From Datnioides undecimradiatus (Eukaryota > Chordata > Actinopteri > Lobotiformes > Datnioididae), in assembly GCA_008933995.1 (NCBI GenBank), contig WARS01000036.1:4874419-4938418 (forward strand): a stretch of 64,000 bases of DNA, written 5' to 3'. Below, in pieces: positions 24,767 through 37,280 of this stretch. The notes under the pieces are model-generated. The model worked only from the letters and a program-made list of their open reading frames with translations. It was not told the origin of the DNA and searched no databases. Both the position numbers and the translations under genes were made by a program. The number at the start of each line of letters is the position of its first letter. Position 1 is the stretch's first letter.

Positions 24767-27700
24767 TTATGATGATACCACTGAAAATGATCTCTGATTG
24801 TTGTGATGTCACGTCTGGGAGTCTGCGGGGGAAAGTATTGGTGCTATAAAAAGGCCTGGAGGTCCCTCTCCTGTGGTGGATTGCTTTCCTCTCGCAAAGA
24901 GTGATCCAGCGAGTGCGTGTGCGCGTCTGAATCCGTGCGTGTGTGTCCGTGTGTGCACTGGGGCCGATGACAGGGGCCATGGCCTCCACACCCGGGGGAC
25001 CGCCAATGAGAAAGAAGCATTTCCTCTAACATTCCACGGGTCACAAAAACAATTTGCCCAGAGGAAAGTGGCTAAACAGCCGCAATGCTACTCAGTGGAG
25101 CTGCGGGTGGGAAAACAGCTAAAACTAAGTGCCGGGTTTTCTTCTACTCTTCAACTTTAATGGGGAGAAACCATGTGCAATACCTTACAATTAAGCAGAC
25201 AAAACATGACAGCATTTGAAAATATTATTCTGCTAGCTAAACAGCACGGTATAATTAATAAGTTTGCTGTGTGTGTGTTCTGAAGCTGTTCTGCATTGGA
25301 AGAAACAAATTCATTTTTCACGCTTCAATTGCTTTGTGATTACTGTTAATCGAGAACACAGAATGATTCCCTACTTCATTACCCTGTACACATACCATGT
25401 CTGCTGCAAAAAAAAAATGTAACTACGTGACTAACCCCTCTGAAGTGTCCCCGTCCCAGCAATTCCTTTTCTAAATATGTCCACTTCAGTTGTCCGTATC
25501 GTCTAAATATAAACACAGGAGATCGGCAGCTCACGGACACAAAAACACACACAAAGGCGCACACACGTGATTATCTGCTGTCCTTTAATCAGCATAGAGT
25601 CTGGACCCCCAGAGAACTTTCATGATGACATAACATCAGGTCAAGTGAAACCCGGAGTAGATACGCCAGGCTAAGCCCACCACAAATAAGCCATGGTTGA
25701 TAGAGACGCACAGCTCCAATGCTGCTGGAGCAAACAGAGCACTTTCTCTTTCTCTCTCGCAACCCACATGGGCTGACTTCTGGGACAGGTACGGGGAACA
25801 GAGCGGACATTCCTCAAAATACTCCCGATCTAGGACAAGTGAAAACAGACAATGACAAGTGGCTGGTGCAGTGTTGCTAAGACAGTAATCTGAGGACAGT
25901 AGGAAAAAAAAATAAAAATAAATAACCTTTGTCAAATGACCGTGAGGCTTGCCCGTGATAAACTGCTGTGTGGTGGGACACCGTGTGTTTAGGGAAACAG
26001 CACTGCTTGGCTTATCCTTTTCACTCAGACAGATAAGTTGGCCAGAGCGTAAAGTGGAGTTCTCTTGCTGGCTGAGTATGAAAATGTGTTTAGCAGCAGT
26101 CTTAAGAGGAGTTGATTGGGGGGGGGGGGGTTCTCCCTGAACACAGTGCTTTCCCTGGGAGAGTGAGGCCAGGTAGTTAATAGGGGTCAGAGCCAGGGCT
26201 GAAGTGTAAATTGGCAGGGGTGCATCAATTAGAGGGTGGCAGAGGCTAGGATAAGGAGAGGAGAGAGGAGCTAGATGGAGCAGGAGACAAGCATATAATC
26301 TTTATCACCACTGTGAGATGCTGCAGGAGGTCTGTCAAAAGGGGGGGGGGGAGAAGCTAAAATATTGTGCAAATTAATGAGACAAAGCACTGGCTCCATA
26401 TTCGTGTCCAGAATGAGATTTGACTCATCACCGCATCACAAAGAGTAGCTTGTCGAGCTTTGCATGTCGGACCGGGGGATATTATGCTTAGCTGTATCGC
26501 GTATCTTTCTCAAAAGAAATACAAATGCTTCTTCGACTTCTCAAGTGTCTGCGCTCTATTTGCATGAAAGGGAGAGCTGCAACCACCCTGCTCACCTGGA
26601 CACAGAAGAAGCACTTCACCATATGTGGTATAACACAGGCACCCAGGAGAAAATAACTCAAGTGTGCTCTTTTTCTCTTGCACAGAGCAACTGAATGGGT
26701 CTGTTTGTGCACATGTATATGTGCGTGTGCATGCCGGCGTGCCCTCTTGTCTGCTAACATGCGTGTCCTTGTGTGCACGTGCAGGAGTTATTCAAAAGGA
26801 GAGATATTTGATTATATTGTGTTCACCTATCCAAGTGATCCAAATGATTTGAACATTGAGCATTGGAGCAGACGGGCACTACAGAGCTTACATTTGCAAT
26901 CTTATACCGTTTAAGTGTATATTGGAAAAAAGACAATCTCGCTTATTGAACACATTCACCCTGGAGGGCAAACTGCTACGGTAATGAACACCACACTCTC
27001 AGAGAATTACAGTGTCCTTTATCCTGCTGTAGTGGAGGATGAAAAAGGATCTGGCCGACACGTAGACACGCAGACACGCACGCACACACACTGAACGGGG
27101 GGGGGGAGAAGAAAAGCAGAGGAGAGGGAAAGAGAGCAAACACGCATTTCAAGACCCCATAAACCTGTAAACAAAATCTGTGGAGCAGATAAATTATAAA
27201 CGCCACAATGCAATTAAAGCCAAATTCAATTTGAGCACACACTGTCCATCTGTCACGGTGAAACAAAAGCCGAGAACCTCCATTATTACCAAATCCCTGC
27301 TCCCGTTAATTTGCTTGCTGGGAGATTTTTAGTTTCTAGGAGCGGGCCGTACTTAAATGCCAGGGTTGCTCACTCAGGGCTGCGTCCTCTGAAAACAGCC
27401 TCCAGATGCTCCCAATCAGCCTTCATCAAACTGCCACCTCTTTTCCCCCAATAAGAATATTTTTCTTTTTCCGCTCTGATCTTAATGAGGTTTTTTGTTC
27501 GACAACAATACGGCAAAACAAGGATACCTCTGGAGAGGGGCGCCATAATCTACATTCTCCAGCATCTGCTAACGGTGCAGCAGAAATTAGCAGTGGAAAA
27601 CACGGAGAGGAAATAGAAACATCTAAATAGGAGTTCGTACTGGAGTTTGCTTTTTAAAAATGCCCTTCTGATCGCATCAGCACGTCTTACGGTGGTTGTC

Positions 27701-28860
27701 TAAAAGCCCCTCTAACAGGTGAGAAAATAACAGCTGATACAGTCACAGCGTGCATCTAAGATCTTTAGTCAAGCTCTGGTGAATCATTGTGTACGCTTCC
27801 TTGGTCCTGGTGAAATAGAAGCGCTCCTCTTCCTAATCCTGTTTGGCCACTTTAGAATGGGAGATAGCGATCTGTGCCCCAGAATCTGAGAGTGGGGTTC
27901 AAGGGACCGAGCTTTCGCTGCTTTAAGCCAGCGGGGGAGAGGGGGGGAAAAAAAAAACTATCATCTTCAAAGGTGGAAGAGTGTGTCAATTTAAAATCAG
28001 AAATGTATCTGGCATCTTTATGCTTCTTAAACTACAATACATCTCGGCTGATTAAAGCACATCAAAGACGGCTCATTCATTCCTCAGAGCAACGAGGGGA
28101 GATTTTAATTGCAAAATGTTAAACCTCACAATTAAAGGCTTTGTGCTACTCAGAACTAACCCAAACACAACCATTAAGGACAGCATACAAATTAGCCTCA
28201 ACACAAATTAGACTCAGGGACAAAGATGGTGCTAAGACGTGCGCTGCGCAAATGATAATCTTCCATCAGAACCATCTCAAGGCGCCGTCCGCACTATTAG
28301 AGGCTGGAGATACAGCAAGAGATTTGCTTTTCATGCTCCCTCCCTTTTCTCTCTGACACTCTGTCTGAGGGGCCAGTCTGCTAACGAGGGGCAAAACAGT
28401 CACTTCGTCCTTTTTCGAAGAATAACACATTTTGACAGTGGACGTAAATATACACAAACAAAAAGGTGCGCAGACACATGGAAATCATTTGCGGGCGTAG
28501 ATGTATGCGCGCAAACAAGTGTGTGCAAACACATGCAAAGACACGCGCGCACGCACCATTGAGGTGTCAGCGTGTCAGAAAGGACTGTGCCTGCCATGAT
28601 AAGAGGCTGACAATGATACTGTACAGCTATTAGGCTGGAAATAGCCTGCCAGTACAAACAGTTGTCGGGCCAGCCCATTGTCAGACTCTGAATTTACAGT
28701 GAAGCCCAAAGAATTTAGTCAACTGCACTTTTGTAGGTGGTTTCCTGAACCCGTTAACAACATTGTTTTGCTTCAAAATACTGGAGCATTAATAAAGAAA
28801 AACAAACACACACTGGAAAGGTGTGACAGTAGGTGAATAGATAAAGCTCTCAGTTACCTT
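24481..28860. other. simple-repeat-bearing intronic DNA
   Basis: It holds a GT array (24732-24765), long G runs at 26118-26130, 26341-26351 and 27097-27106, and mixed GT/CA sequence near 26700-26790 and 27060-27090. Open frames up to 107 codons carry no family signal. Confidence 0.45.
24732..24765. repeat. GT microsatellite
   Basis: Pure (GT)n, about 17 units. Confidence 0.95.
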
Positions 28861-28908
28861 GCACACACGCACATGCACGCACGCACGCACACACACACAC
28901 AACACACA
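28861..28908. repeat. compound GCAC / CA microsatellite
   Basis: Alternating purine-pyrimidine repeat mixing GCAC units and CA units. Confidence 0.9.
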
Positions 28909-31638
28909 TGCCTCCTTGTAACAAGCACAGAGCCCCCTTTTACAACCCCTCAGAGTAACAACCGTGTCTAATTAAAATTCACATTTCAACCAAAAAGGGA
29001 AAACAAGCCATCTTTGAACAATCCCGTCCGTCCTCGCCTTGGTCATGAATTTCAGATAAACACTGTGATACACAGAGAGTAGTGCCACATTAATTAAAAG
29101 CCTTGATAGACACGGCTTCCATCTAACAGACCTATCAGGAATTAAATTTGTATCAGCGGCAGAAAGAGCAGTTGAGGGGTCCCTCAGGGGGATTAATGAA
29201 ACAGACTTTCATAGAGGAGTCATCAGAGCCCTGGACTGAGGGGAGGAGGCAGGGAAGAAAGGGCCAGCAGCAGGATGTCATGTGTGGGACCGTCGCGTCA
29301 CTGACCTCTCATTTCATACTTTAATAAAGTCGCACCCAGGTGTCCTTGATGCCTTCCAGTCGCCTGGGGCTCTGGGAAAAGCTAAACAGGAGGCAGCCAT
29401 AACATAATTCTGAATGCTCAGCCCTCCCTTTCTGTGTTCCCTCTGTGGTGTTATGTTATACATCCATGGGCATGCACACACAAGCACTCCTGTAAGCGCA
29501 CACAATGCAGACACTTGATATGCTTTGTGTTACCTTGATTGTGCAGATTTGGGGCCTTTAATCAAGATAAAACCGCGCTTTGCTTGAGAAACACGGGACG
29601 CTTTCCTCATTGTAGTATTGAACTTGTGCAATACGAAATAACGGTGTTACATCAGGCCTCCTGGTCTGTGGAGTTGGTACAACGTTTGCCATGTCACTTC
29701 AGCTTCATGATTTACTATCATGTGCAGTTGGTTACAGGAAATTGGAACAGCGCTGACTTGCTTTTGAATTGTGGTCGGGACAGTTTTCTGTTGAAAACAG
29801 AAGCAGATTATCTCGATGAGAAGGCAGCAGATTTAGAGATGTACAGTATGCAATATGTTATCACAACACAGTCAGCCCAGACAGCTGCTATCTGTCATAA
29901 ACTCTGGCTATTGTTGGCCACACTACACAGCAACATGTGACCTAATCTAGATGAGCAGCCACTGAGCAAATACAGAGTGGAATGGTGTCATTTTTAATAA
30001 AGCTGTTTTATGGACTCCAGTCAACAGAGCCAGAGGAACAGGCTGAAACTTCCTTGTGCAAATGATATGGCAGTAGGAGTTTCATAACTTCCTCTGCTCA
30101 GACAAGCCTGTGGCAAGTCTCCTAACAGAGCACAGAGCAGCAGTCGGAGAGAGAGAGGAAAAAAAAAAAAAATAACCTCAGCCTTATCAAGATCTAACAG
30201 AGACATTTCTTTAATTAGTTTTAATATTTCTTGTTTAGATAATGTCAGCCAATTGACAATTCGGTCCCAAACGGAACAGGGGGGGGGACTGTGCACTTCT
30301 CTGATACAGAGAAAATAGCTGATTAAAAAGATTGCTTACTTCATTTGATTTAAATGCATATGCATATTTTGGACAGGAATCAAATACCTTCGCATGCACA
30401 AAACTCTCAGTGCCGATGTTATCGCTAATGTCTGAATGGTATCGCGCCGTAGTATTTGTTAAATTCACGTGTAAAATGGTGCCGAAAGAAAGCTATCTCT
30501 GCGAAATCATTAATTGTGCAAACAAACTCACAACAGCTTTATGCTTTCCTAGTGTTACGTGCTCTATTTGCTGCCTGGAAGGCGATGTGGACGTGAAGGG
30601 CTCTCACTGGTGACGGCGTGGTGATGGAAAAATAATTAGCGTTGCTGAGGAAAAGTTTCCTCTCTCTCCCAGATCTCAGACAAACACGCTGGGCCTCAAC
30701 CCCAAAACAATGTTGATCAAAGCACGTAAACATCTGGAGCAATGAGACTACTGCCTTCGGAACAAAGATATCTATTTATATTTTTCCAAGATTACCACTA
30801 AAGATAACCAGACTGCGCGCATGAGGGAGCATTTAGAATACCAAAGGTTTAGAGTGTGATACTGTAGCCTACCTGCATATCCCCCCACCTGTCTCTCCTC
30901 TAATCTTTGTATTTTCACAATCCTCACTCCCACATTAACACATTCTCAGGCTTTTGTACTCATGTCGCCTCTCCCTAACCACCTATCTCTGTCTCCCCCC
31001 TCTCCCCTCTCCCTTCTCTCCTGCACACACCTTTTCTCTTCACCGGGCAGCAGGTGTTGAGTGGTTGTGTTTACTCCCCCCACCTCCTTCTCTACCCTTC
31101 CCTCTCACTAAGGTTCTCTTTCCCTTTCTCTCTCTGTCTTTCTATGTGTGTGTGTCTCTCTCTCTCTCTGGCAGCTGGTAGGAGGAGGGAGGATGCTATA
31201 ACAGCTGCACATGAGGGCGGGTGGAAAAAAAAAAAAGCACACAAGGCAAACAGCTCCAATCCCCTCAGGGTTGTCAACTCCAATCCCCCCAACCTCTGGC
31301 GTTTTTTAACCAGGCAAACAGAGGGAAAACTGTTGCAGTCGGAAGACATCAGGGTCCCCGTTCCATTAGCCCTACCTGGTGATCTCAGCCACAGCGAGCA
31401 GAGCTTACGCTCCCAGAGGGTGTGTGTGTGGAGCGGTCTAGTAGCCTGCATGAGAAGTATCCACTTAAATCCACTTACTACCATTTAATAATTTCGAGTT
31501 TGAAAAACATGTCACTTCCAAATGGAAATTTTGCTCGAGGTACTTACATCTGTTGGAGAAAAAACACAAAACAACGGCCACCGTCAGGCTGCTTTTCACT
31601 CTCTCTTTTTTTTTTACAGCCCTCTCAAAGTCTCAGCA
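28909..31638. other. intronic DNA, one long chance frame
   Basis: The plus-strand frame 29539-29940 (133 codons) does not cross a simple repeat but shows no known domain. A-rich (30159-30172) and G9 (30279-30287) runs and TC-rich patches (30980-31170) are present. A patch at 28960-29180 has TTAATTAAAAG near 29092. Confidence 0.4.
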
Positions 31639-31680
31639 GTGTGTGTGTGTGTGTGTGTGTGCGTGCGCGCGCGTGTGTGT
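31639..31680. repeat. GT / GC alternating repeat (Z-DNA-prone)
   Basis: (GT)10 is followed by GCGTGCGCGCGCG and more GT. Alternating purine-pyrimidine with a central CG run is the classic Z-DNA-forming composition. Confidence 0.9.
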
Positions 31681-33719
31681 CGTTTTCACAAACAGCATCA
31701 AAATACATGAGATCAGCTCTCGGGCTTTGTTTGGCCCTGGCAAGGTTAGGCCAGCCTCATTCCAAATTTCCTGAGGGGGAACAGAGAGAAAAACGATTCC
31801 ATGCAGATAAATCACTCGCACAGATCAAAAGACAAATCAGTGGCAAAGACAAAAGATGCTGACTTGCAGAGAACAATGGAGACAGGGAGACGTAGGTATC
31901 AGAGGAGCCGGCCCTAAGATCCCCGGCTCCGTTCAATCAAACCTGCTAACCAGGGTTTGCATACTAGGTCAAACAAACTCTGCTTCTGCAAGAGAGAAAG
32001 TGTATTTAAACTGATGCTGGTGAGCTATTCTTTTCATTTTGCAGGGGGAGGCTACAGAGCTCTGAGTGTTTAGTTTTGTTTTACAAGTAGGACTGAGTTT
32101 CTGGCTTTGCAAACTCATCTTCTAGGTTTGATTTAATAGCTACACTGAGAGTGGGATATGCCCTGGTTTGAAAAGAAAAGTGGGAATAGAAAGAAAGAGA
32201 GGGGGTAAACTATTTGATATAGAGCATCAGCGTATGTGTGTGTGCGCGTGTGTGTGGGTAGATGCGCACACGCACGCCTGTGTGGTTTGATGTATGTTTT
32301 CAGCCTGGCTTTCTATAGTTCTGCATCTAAGACAAGAAGTCCTGTCCCATGCAGCCCTTCACGCATCGCAGCCCACAGCCTTCTATTAACTTCTTCAATA
32401 CGAGCAATAAATAAATATATGGAATCCACAACTCTTTATCATCCACTCATCGCTTTAGAGAATCGAGGTGTCACGGAGAAAAGAGCCCTTTGGGAGGTAA
32501 CGTGCACGAGACAAGAACCAGCAGCGCCCCTCACCAATACTACCTTTTGATCAAACTGCTTCACAGATATGAGAGGAAGCAACACATCACTTTTACAGCT
32601 CTGTTCTCTGTTTAAAAAACAATTCTCACAAAGGAAAGGGTCATATGAAAAGCACCTTGTGATTTGGCTTTAAAGCATATTTTATAATGTAGAGGACCAA
32701 ATTATGTTCAAAAACACAGTTCACCATGCACCACTGACAGTCATTATTTGATCCCCTCCTCTGAGATCCATGTATGATAACACATCAATTTAGATTAAGG
32801 TGATATGAAAGAGAAATGTAAAATAGCTTTCAGGGGGGAGGAGCTGATGCATTTGAGATGAATAAAATGATATTAAAATTAACATGTTGAGCTGCGGCGC
32901 AGTCACAATTGACCTGTGAAGTGTGCTTAACAAGAAAATATTTGAAATTGAAGCACTGAGTCCAGGTAGGCTGTAATAGCCGCCCGTAAAATCTGCTGAA
33001 CTCGTCAAAAAAATGTCACACATGTCTTGACATCAGGCTTTATTCAAATATCAGGGTGGGGGGATAAGGAGCCCGATAAGGTCAAAGGATTTACCTAATA
33101 GATTTGGATGGAGGGTTAGAGCCCCATTGAGGCGTCGCGAGGAAAAGAAGGAGAAGCATGAAAATGTAACTGTTAAACCGAGCTGGGTCGAGCCCTCCAT
33201 GAAACCAACCCACGTTCCACACTGCAGTCGCTATCTCCAGTCCAAACAAGTGAGATTTGATACCGCTGTTCTGGCCTGGAACAGAGGGAAAAAACAAGCC
33301 CACTGCCACAACAAAGACAGGAAATTCAGCATAGATTCCTACTTCTCTCTTTTCTCCTGCCTCTCTATACCTAACAATGCTGGTAATGGAGAGAGAACAG
33401 TGCCCGGGGCTGGCAGAGACACCTGCGACATATTTTCTCCCCCACATCCCCCCCGCCAACACCCCCGTCCACCCTCCCGCTCTTCCCACCCCCTCGACAT
33501 TAAAGTCCTTCACAGAAATCAGAATTTAATAAATCACCCCAGAGCCTGACAGAGTTTATCTCCGGGGGTCGCCTCCACTGTGCAGAGACTCACAGACAGA
33601 CAAAGCCCGGCCCGATAAGATGTGAAATTAAATACAGTTAGCAGTTTGAGACAAAGGAGGGAGAGTGTCACACCGAGCTTTGTACGGTGTAAACGGCTGG
33701 CTGCTAGTCGGGGCACATA
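31681..33719. other. plain intronic DNA
   Basis: A short GT/GC repeat lies at 32231-32280 and a C-rich stretch at 33438-33495. Opposite-strand 140-codon frames near 33091-33549 overlap each other and show no family signal. Confidence 0.45.
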
Positions 33720-33764
33720 CACACGCATGCGTGTGCATGCACACACACACACACACACACACAC
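33720..33764. repeat. 16-bp palindrome fused to a CA microsatellite
   Basis: CACACGCATGCGTGTG (33720-33735) is a perfect palindrome, followed by GCATGC and then (CA)n from about 33740. Confidence 0.9.
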
Positions 33765-33779
33765 AAACGCCACGGAGAC

Positions 33780-34920
33780 AGCGGGGTGATTCATTTCAGG
33801 TTTCCTCTCACATTTAGCCTCATTTGCATCATCCACTGTCAACATATCGCCTCTCCCAGATATGTTCGAGAGCTTTCATTAGACGTCCAGGGGATGACAT
33901 CCTTTTTACCCAGATGCACCATTATTAATCACTAGCTCTACTCCTATGTGGACTCATCTCCATCACGGATCAAACGCTATCTGCCTGTGTTTCCTTTCAT
34001 TCAGCAGACATCCCTGACATCAGCCATCACTACAGCTAAAGGAGACTTATGGGAGTGTGTTGGGGCTCAGACGACCTTATGAATGCGGTACATAAGCATT
34101 TAGTACTGAGAGGATATAAATGTGAGGATTTGTTCGACACTGGTAGGATCTGTCAGAGCAAACCTCTGGCAGCCGAGAGCACATACTGCACAGCATACCA
34201 ACTTAAGGGCTCTGGCAAACAATTAGCAGCACTTTAAAAAATGAAACATGCGATATGAAATCACTGCCTGCCGGTATAAAGGAGCGAGACTGCAAAGCTT
34301 TCATATGAGTATACAGTCATATTCTTTTCAATTAGCTGTGGTCTCCAATTCACATCAGGATATGGCCGACCTCAGCTGTTCAAAGCTGATTTTTCCCCTG
34401 CTCGGTAGTTAAGAGAAAGCACAGTCAGGTTTCCAGGAAGAAGCGGTGCGGGTTGTTTAATAGGCTTAGCCTGGTCGTCGGACCTGACCTTTCCCTTTAA
34501 CAATACTGAGGCCGACGGGCTTGGGTCTGCTCTGGGAACACAATGACCTGTGGGTGAAGCCTAATCTTCTCCAACTCCATTCTCGTTGCTGACCAGACGG
34601 CCTTCATCCACGGCCTCTCTGTTGCTCCAACTGATGTCTTCCTGCTGAGACAACAGTGCCAAGGAACTGTCAACAGGCCTGGCCCAGCAGGGCCCCGGCC
34701 GGGCCTCTTACATGGAGCCCTTCAGGGCCCGCAGGCACCGACACTCCATGCTCAGATGCGAATGCCGCTCTGCAGAATGTGGAAAATGACAGGAATGCTG
34801 GGTGCCATCATGGATCCTGATAACGTTCCACGTCTAAGAGCATGATTAGCGGTCTCTGCAGTCAGCCCGTCTATGGGTGTGATTGAAAAAACGGGCTGCT
34901 GGGTATTGTAGGCCTGTCAT
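33780..34920. promoter_or_regulatory. candidate regulatory block with two MEF3/SIX sites
   Basis: Repeat-free sequence with the exact 9-mer TCAGGTTTC at 33796-33804 and again at 34425-34433, and an octamer ATTTGCAT at 33822-33829. TCAGGTTTC is the MEF3 consensus bound by SIX1/SIX4-type proteins. A GC-rich patch lies at 34680-34740. Regulatory use is inferred. Confidence 0.4.
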
Positions 34921-35334
34921 TGCAATGCAGCTGCTTGTCAGTTCAAATAACCTGAACCTTTAACCATTAACTATAAATTGTGTCTCACTAGCCATGTTAA
35001 TGCAAAATGATTATACGGGTAAAATGAGGCTTCAGGACTTCAGAGTACAGAACATAACAGCTAAGAATCTGAAGATTAAATGACTGCTATTAATAGAAGT
35101 GCAGTGGAGTTGAGATCTTGCAGCCACAAATCCATTCCATCCAAAACTTAACCATGCTTTGCCTTACGAAAGACATCCTGGTGGACAGCATCAACTAGAA
35201 ATAACATTAGCCTATCTAACAAGTAAAAACAGGAAAGGCAAACTGTATAGTTGCGTGAAAAGGTTTCTATTGTAATGTCAATGGCATACTGTATAATGTG
35301 AAGAGGAACGCACGCAGTACTGTAAATGCATCTG

Positions 35335-35362
35335 TACACACACACACACACACACACACACA
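35335..35362. repeat. CA microsatellite
   Basis: Pure (CA)n, about 14 units. Confidence 0.95.
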
Positions 35363-36089
35363 AGCACACATTCAAGAGCCAGGTCCCAGATGACTCACAC
35401 AAAGCCCACTGCTGTGGCAAGAGCATGTCAGATAAAGGAAGAAATAAAGAAATGCCTCAGAACCCAAATGCATCCGTTGCTGCATTACTTTAACTTTTTA
35501 AGTGTTTGATCTGTGCAGGCGCTGACAAGGCGGTTCGTTCTTCTCCAAATATTTTTTGGTTTTATTTCTCCTGCGCTCAAATGATGGGGCTGTGAAAGGT
35601 TGTTCTTTCTTCTCCACGCAAGTAAACTATACAAAGAGGTGTTTGATCTCTGAAATCCGATCTGTATTTCTAGCATTGTCTCCAATTCCTACTGTGGCAT
35701 CTTAAAGGTCAGGAGTGAAAGGCCATTTGATAACTACAGAAAGACCTTTTGGCTTTATTACACTGGCTTTCATCTCCTTTCCTGCAGAGGTTAAAACAAA
35801 GCATTGCATCCTTTGAAAAAGAAAGGATAAAATGGATCGCTTCGGAGCCCCAAGCCTTTTTTTTTTTGCGTCACTGGGGGAAGTCTGGCATCCAGTGTAC
35901 AAGGAAAACTCTAGTGGGATGTGTTTCTGAGAGAGTCTTCTCAGGCACAATTAGCATATGTCCTCTCAACCTTCTACCAAACCTCTCAATGATACCCTGA
36001 AATCCTATTGAGATATTATTACCACTCAAACAGGGCATTACACAAAACATCTAAAGCATCCACGCACACGCTCATACAGGTGCGCACGT

Positions 36090-36093
<4 letters not shown>

Positions 36094-36126
<33 letters not shown>
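36094..36126. repeat. CA microsatellite
   Basis: Pure (CA)n, about 16 units. Confidence 0.95.
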
Positions 36127-36129
<3 letters not shown>

Positions 36130-36422
36130 ACAGCTCAATGACACCCACTTCCCACTGAATATTCCTTTCTTTTTAATGGTAACCTTGGGAGACGGGCTGC
36201 ACCGGCGCAACACTTAACAGCCACTAGTCTGAGAAAAATGTTTTTGATATGCTTGTGTCATTTAATCATCCACATTCTGCCGAGGCTGTGCAGGACAATT
36301 TTGCAGGATATTAACTCCCAACTAAACCCTGGCTTGTATCATTTGTGGGGCCAGTCAAGCAGGAGTCCCAGGAGGTGCAGAGACTTCCTCCTCACAGTCG
36401 TAGTAATCTAAGCTTGACTGGG

Positions 36423-36472
36423 CGCACACTCGCGCGCGCACACAGACACACACACACACACACACACACACC
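36423..36472. repeat. compound GC / CA microsatellite
   Basis: CGCGCGCG followed by (CA)n with one GA interruption. Confidence 0.9.
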
Positions 36473-37219
36473 ACGCAGAAAACCCACAGCTAATAGACAG
36501 GTAGAATGAACCATAAAGGAATAAAGGAATCAGGAAATGTACGGCACAAATGAAGCCCTTTACTGACAGTCACAACAGTAAAAGGATGAGTGTATTTGTG
36601 ATTTGGGTGATCAGGTAACAACAATAATACAGCCAGTAACACAGAGCAGTAAGCAGTGATAGAAATTGGCCCAGTGTGTGCTGACGATACATATATCCAC
36701 AGACGGCGAAATTACTTCCTTTTCTTTTTATTTCCACACCAAAGTTAGAGATTGAAGAGCATTCGTAAAAACGTCACTTTAACGTGATCCATTTGGACAG
36801 CTCACATTGCTTAATGGGGTAGGAAATTCATTTTTTCTGCTGTGGAACAGACATACTGGATGATGTGATTCTATGCAAAATATATGAAGCCATTACTAGA
36901 AAAACGCATGAGTTTCAATAGTTGGAGGGGGGAAAAGTATTTCATAGCACGGAGGCTATCCCTATTCTTTACCAGGGAGCGTCACATACACACACACAAT
37001 GCAAAAGACAGCAAAGGCAACTGATGAAAACCATTTTTGTTCCATCACAAAGAACTAGGTCACCCTCTCATAATTGTCAATCATGCAATAAATCTCTCTG
37101 TGGCACAAATGAATACGGCATTGGAAATGAGACAAAGCTTATTGGCATGCTATGTCAGCTTGACTCAATTCATCCTCCTTTTCACACAAGACCATTCATA
37201 TGTGAAGTAGTGCGAGGGT

Positions 37220-37280
37220 GTCTCTCTCTCTCTCCCACTCTCTCGCTCTCACACACATAAACACACACACACACACACAT
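37220..37280. repeat. compound TC / CA microsatellite
   Basis: Interrupted (TC)n to about 37250, then (CA)n to 37280. Confidence 0.9.

Noticed and set aside
31054..31862. Open frames of 130-146 codons near 31.1-31.9 kb
   Set aside because: They overlap on both strands and cross TC and GT arrays, and no domain is visible.
33091..33549. Pair of 140-codon frames on opposite strands
   Set aside because: Mutually overlapping antisense frames over a C-rich stretch, with no family signal.
34685..34705. GC-rich GGCCCCGGCCGGGCC segment as a possible second dach1 exon (R-P-G-R-P-P motif)
   Set aside because: Translated on the minus strand in every frame it does not give the expected Arg-Pro-Gly-Arg-Pro-Pro-Lys-Arg run.
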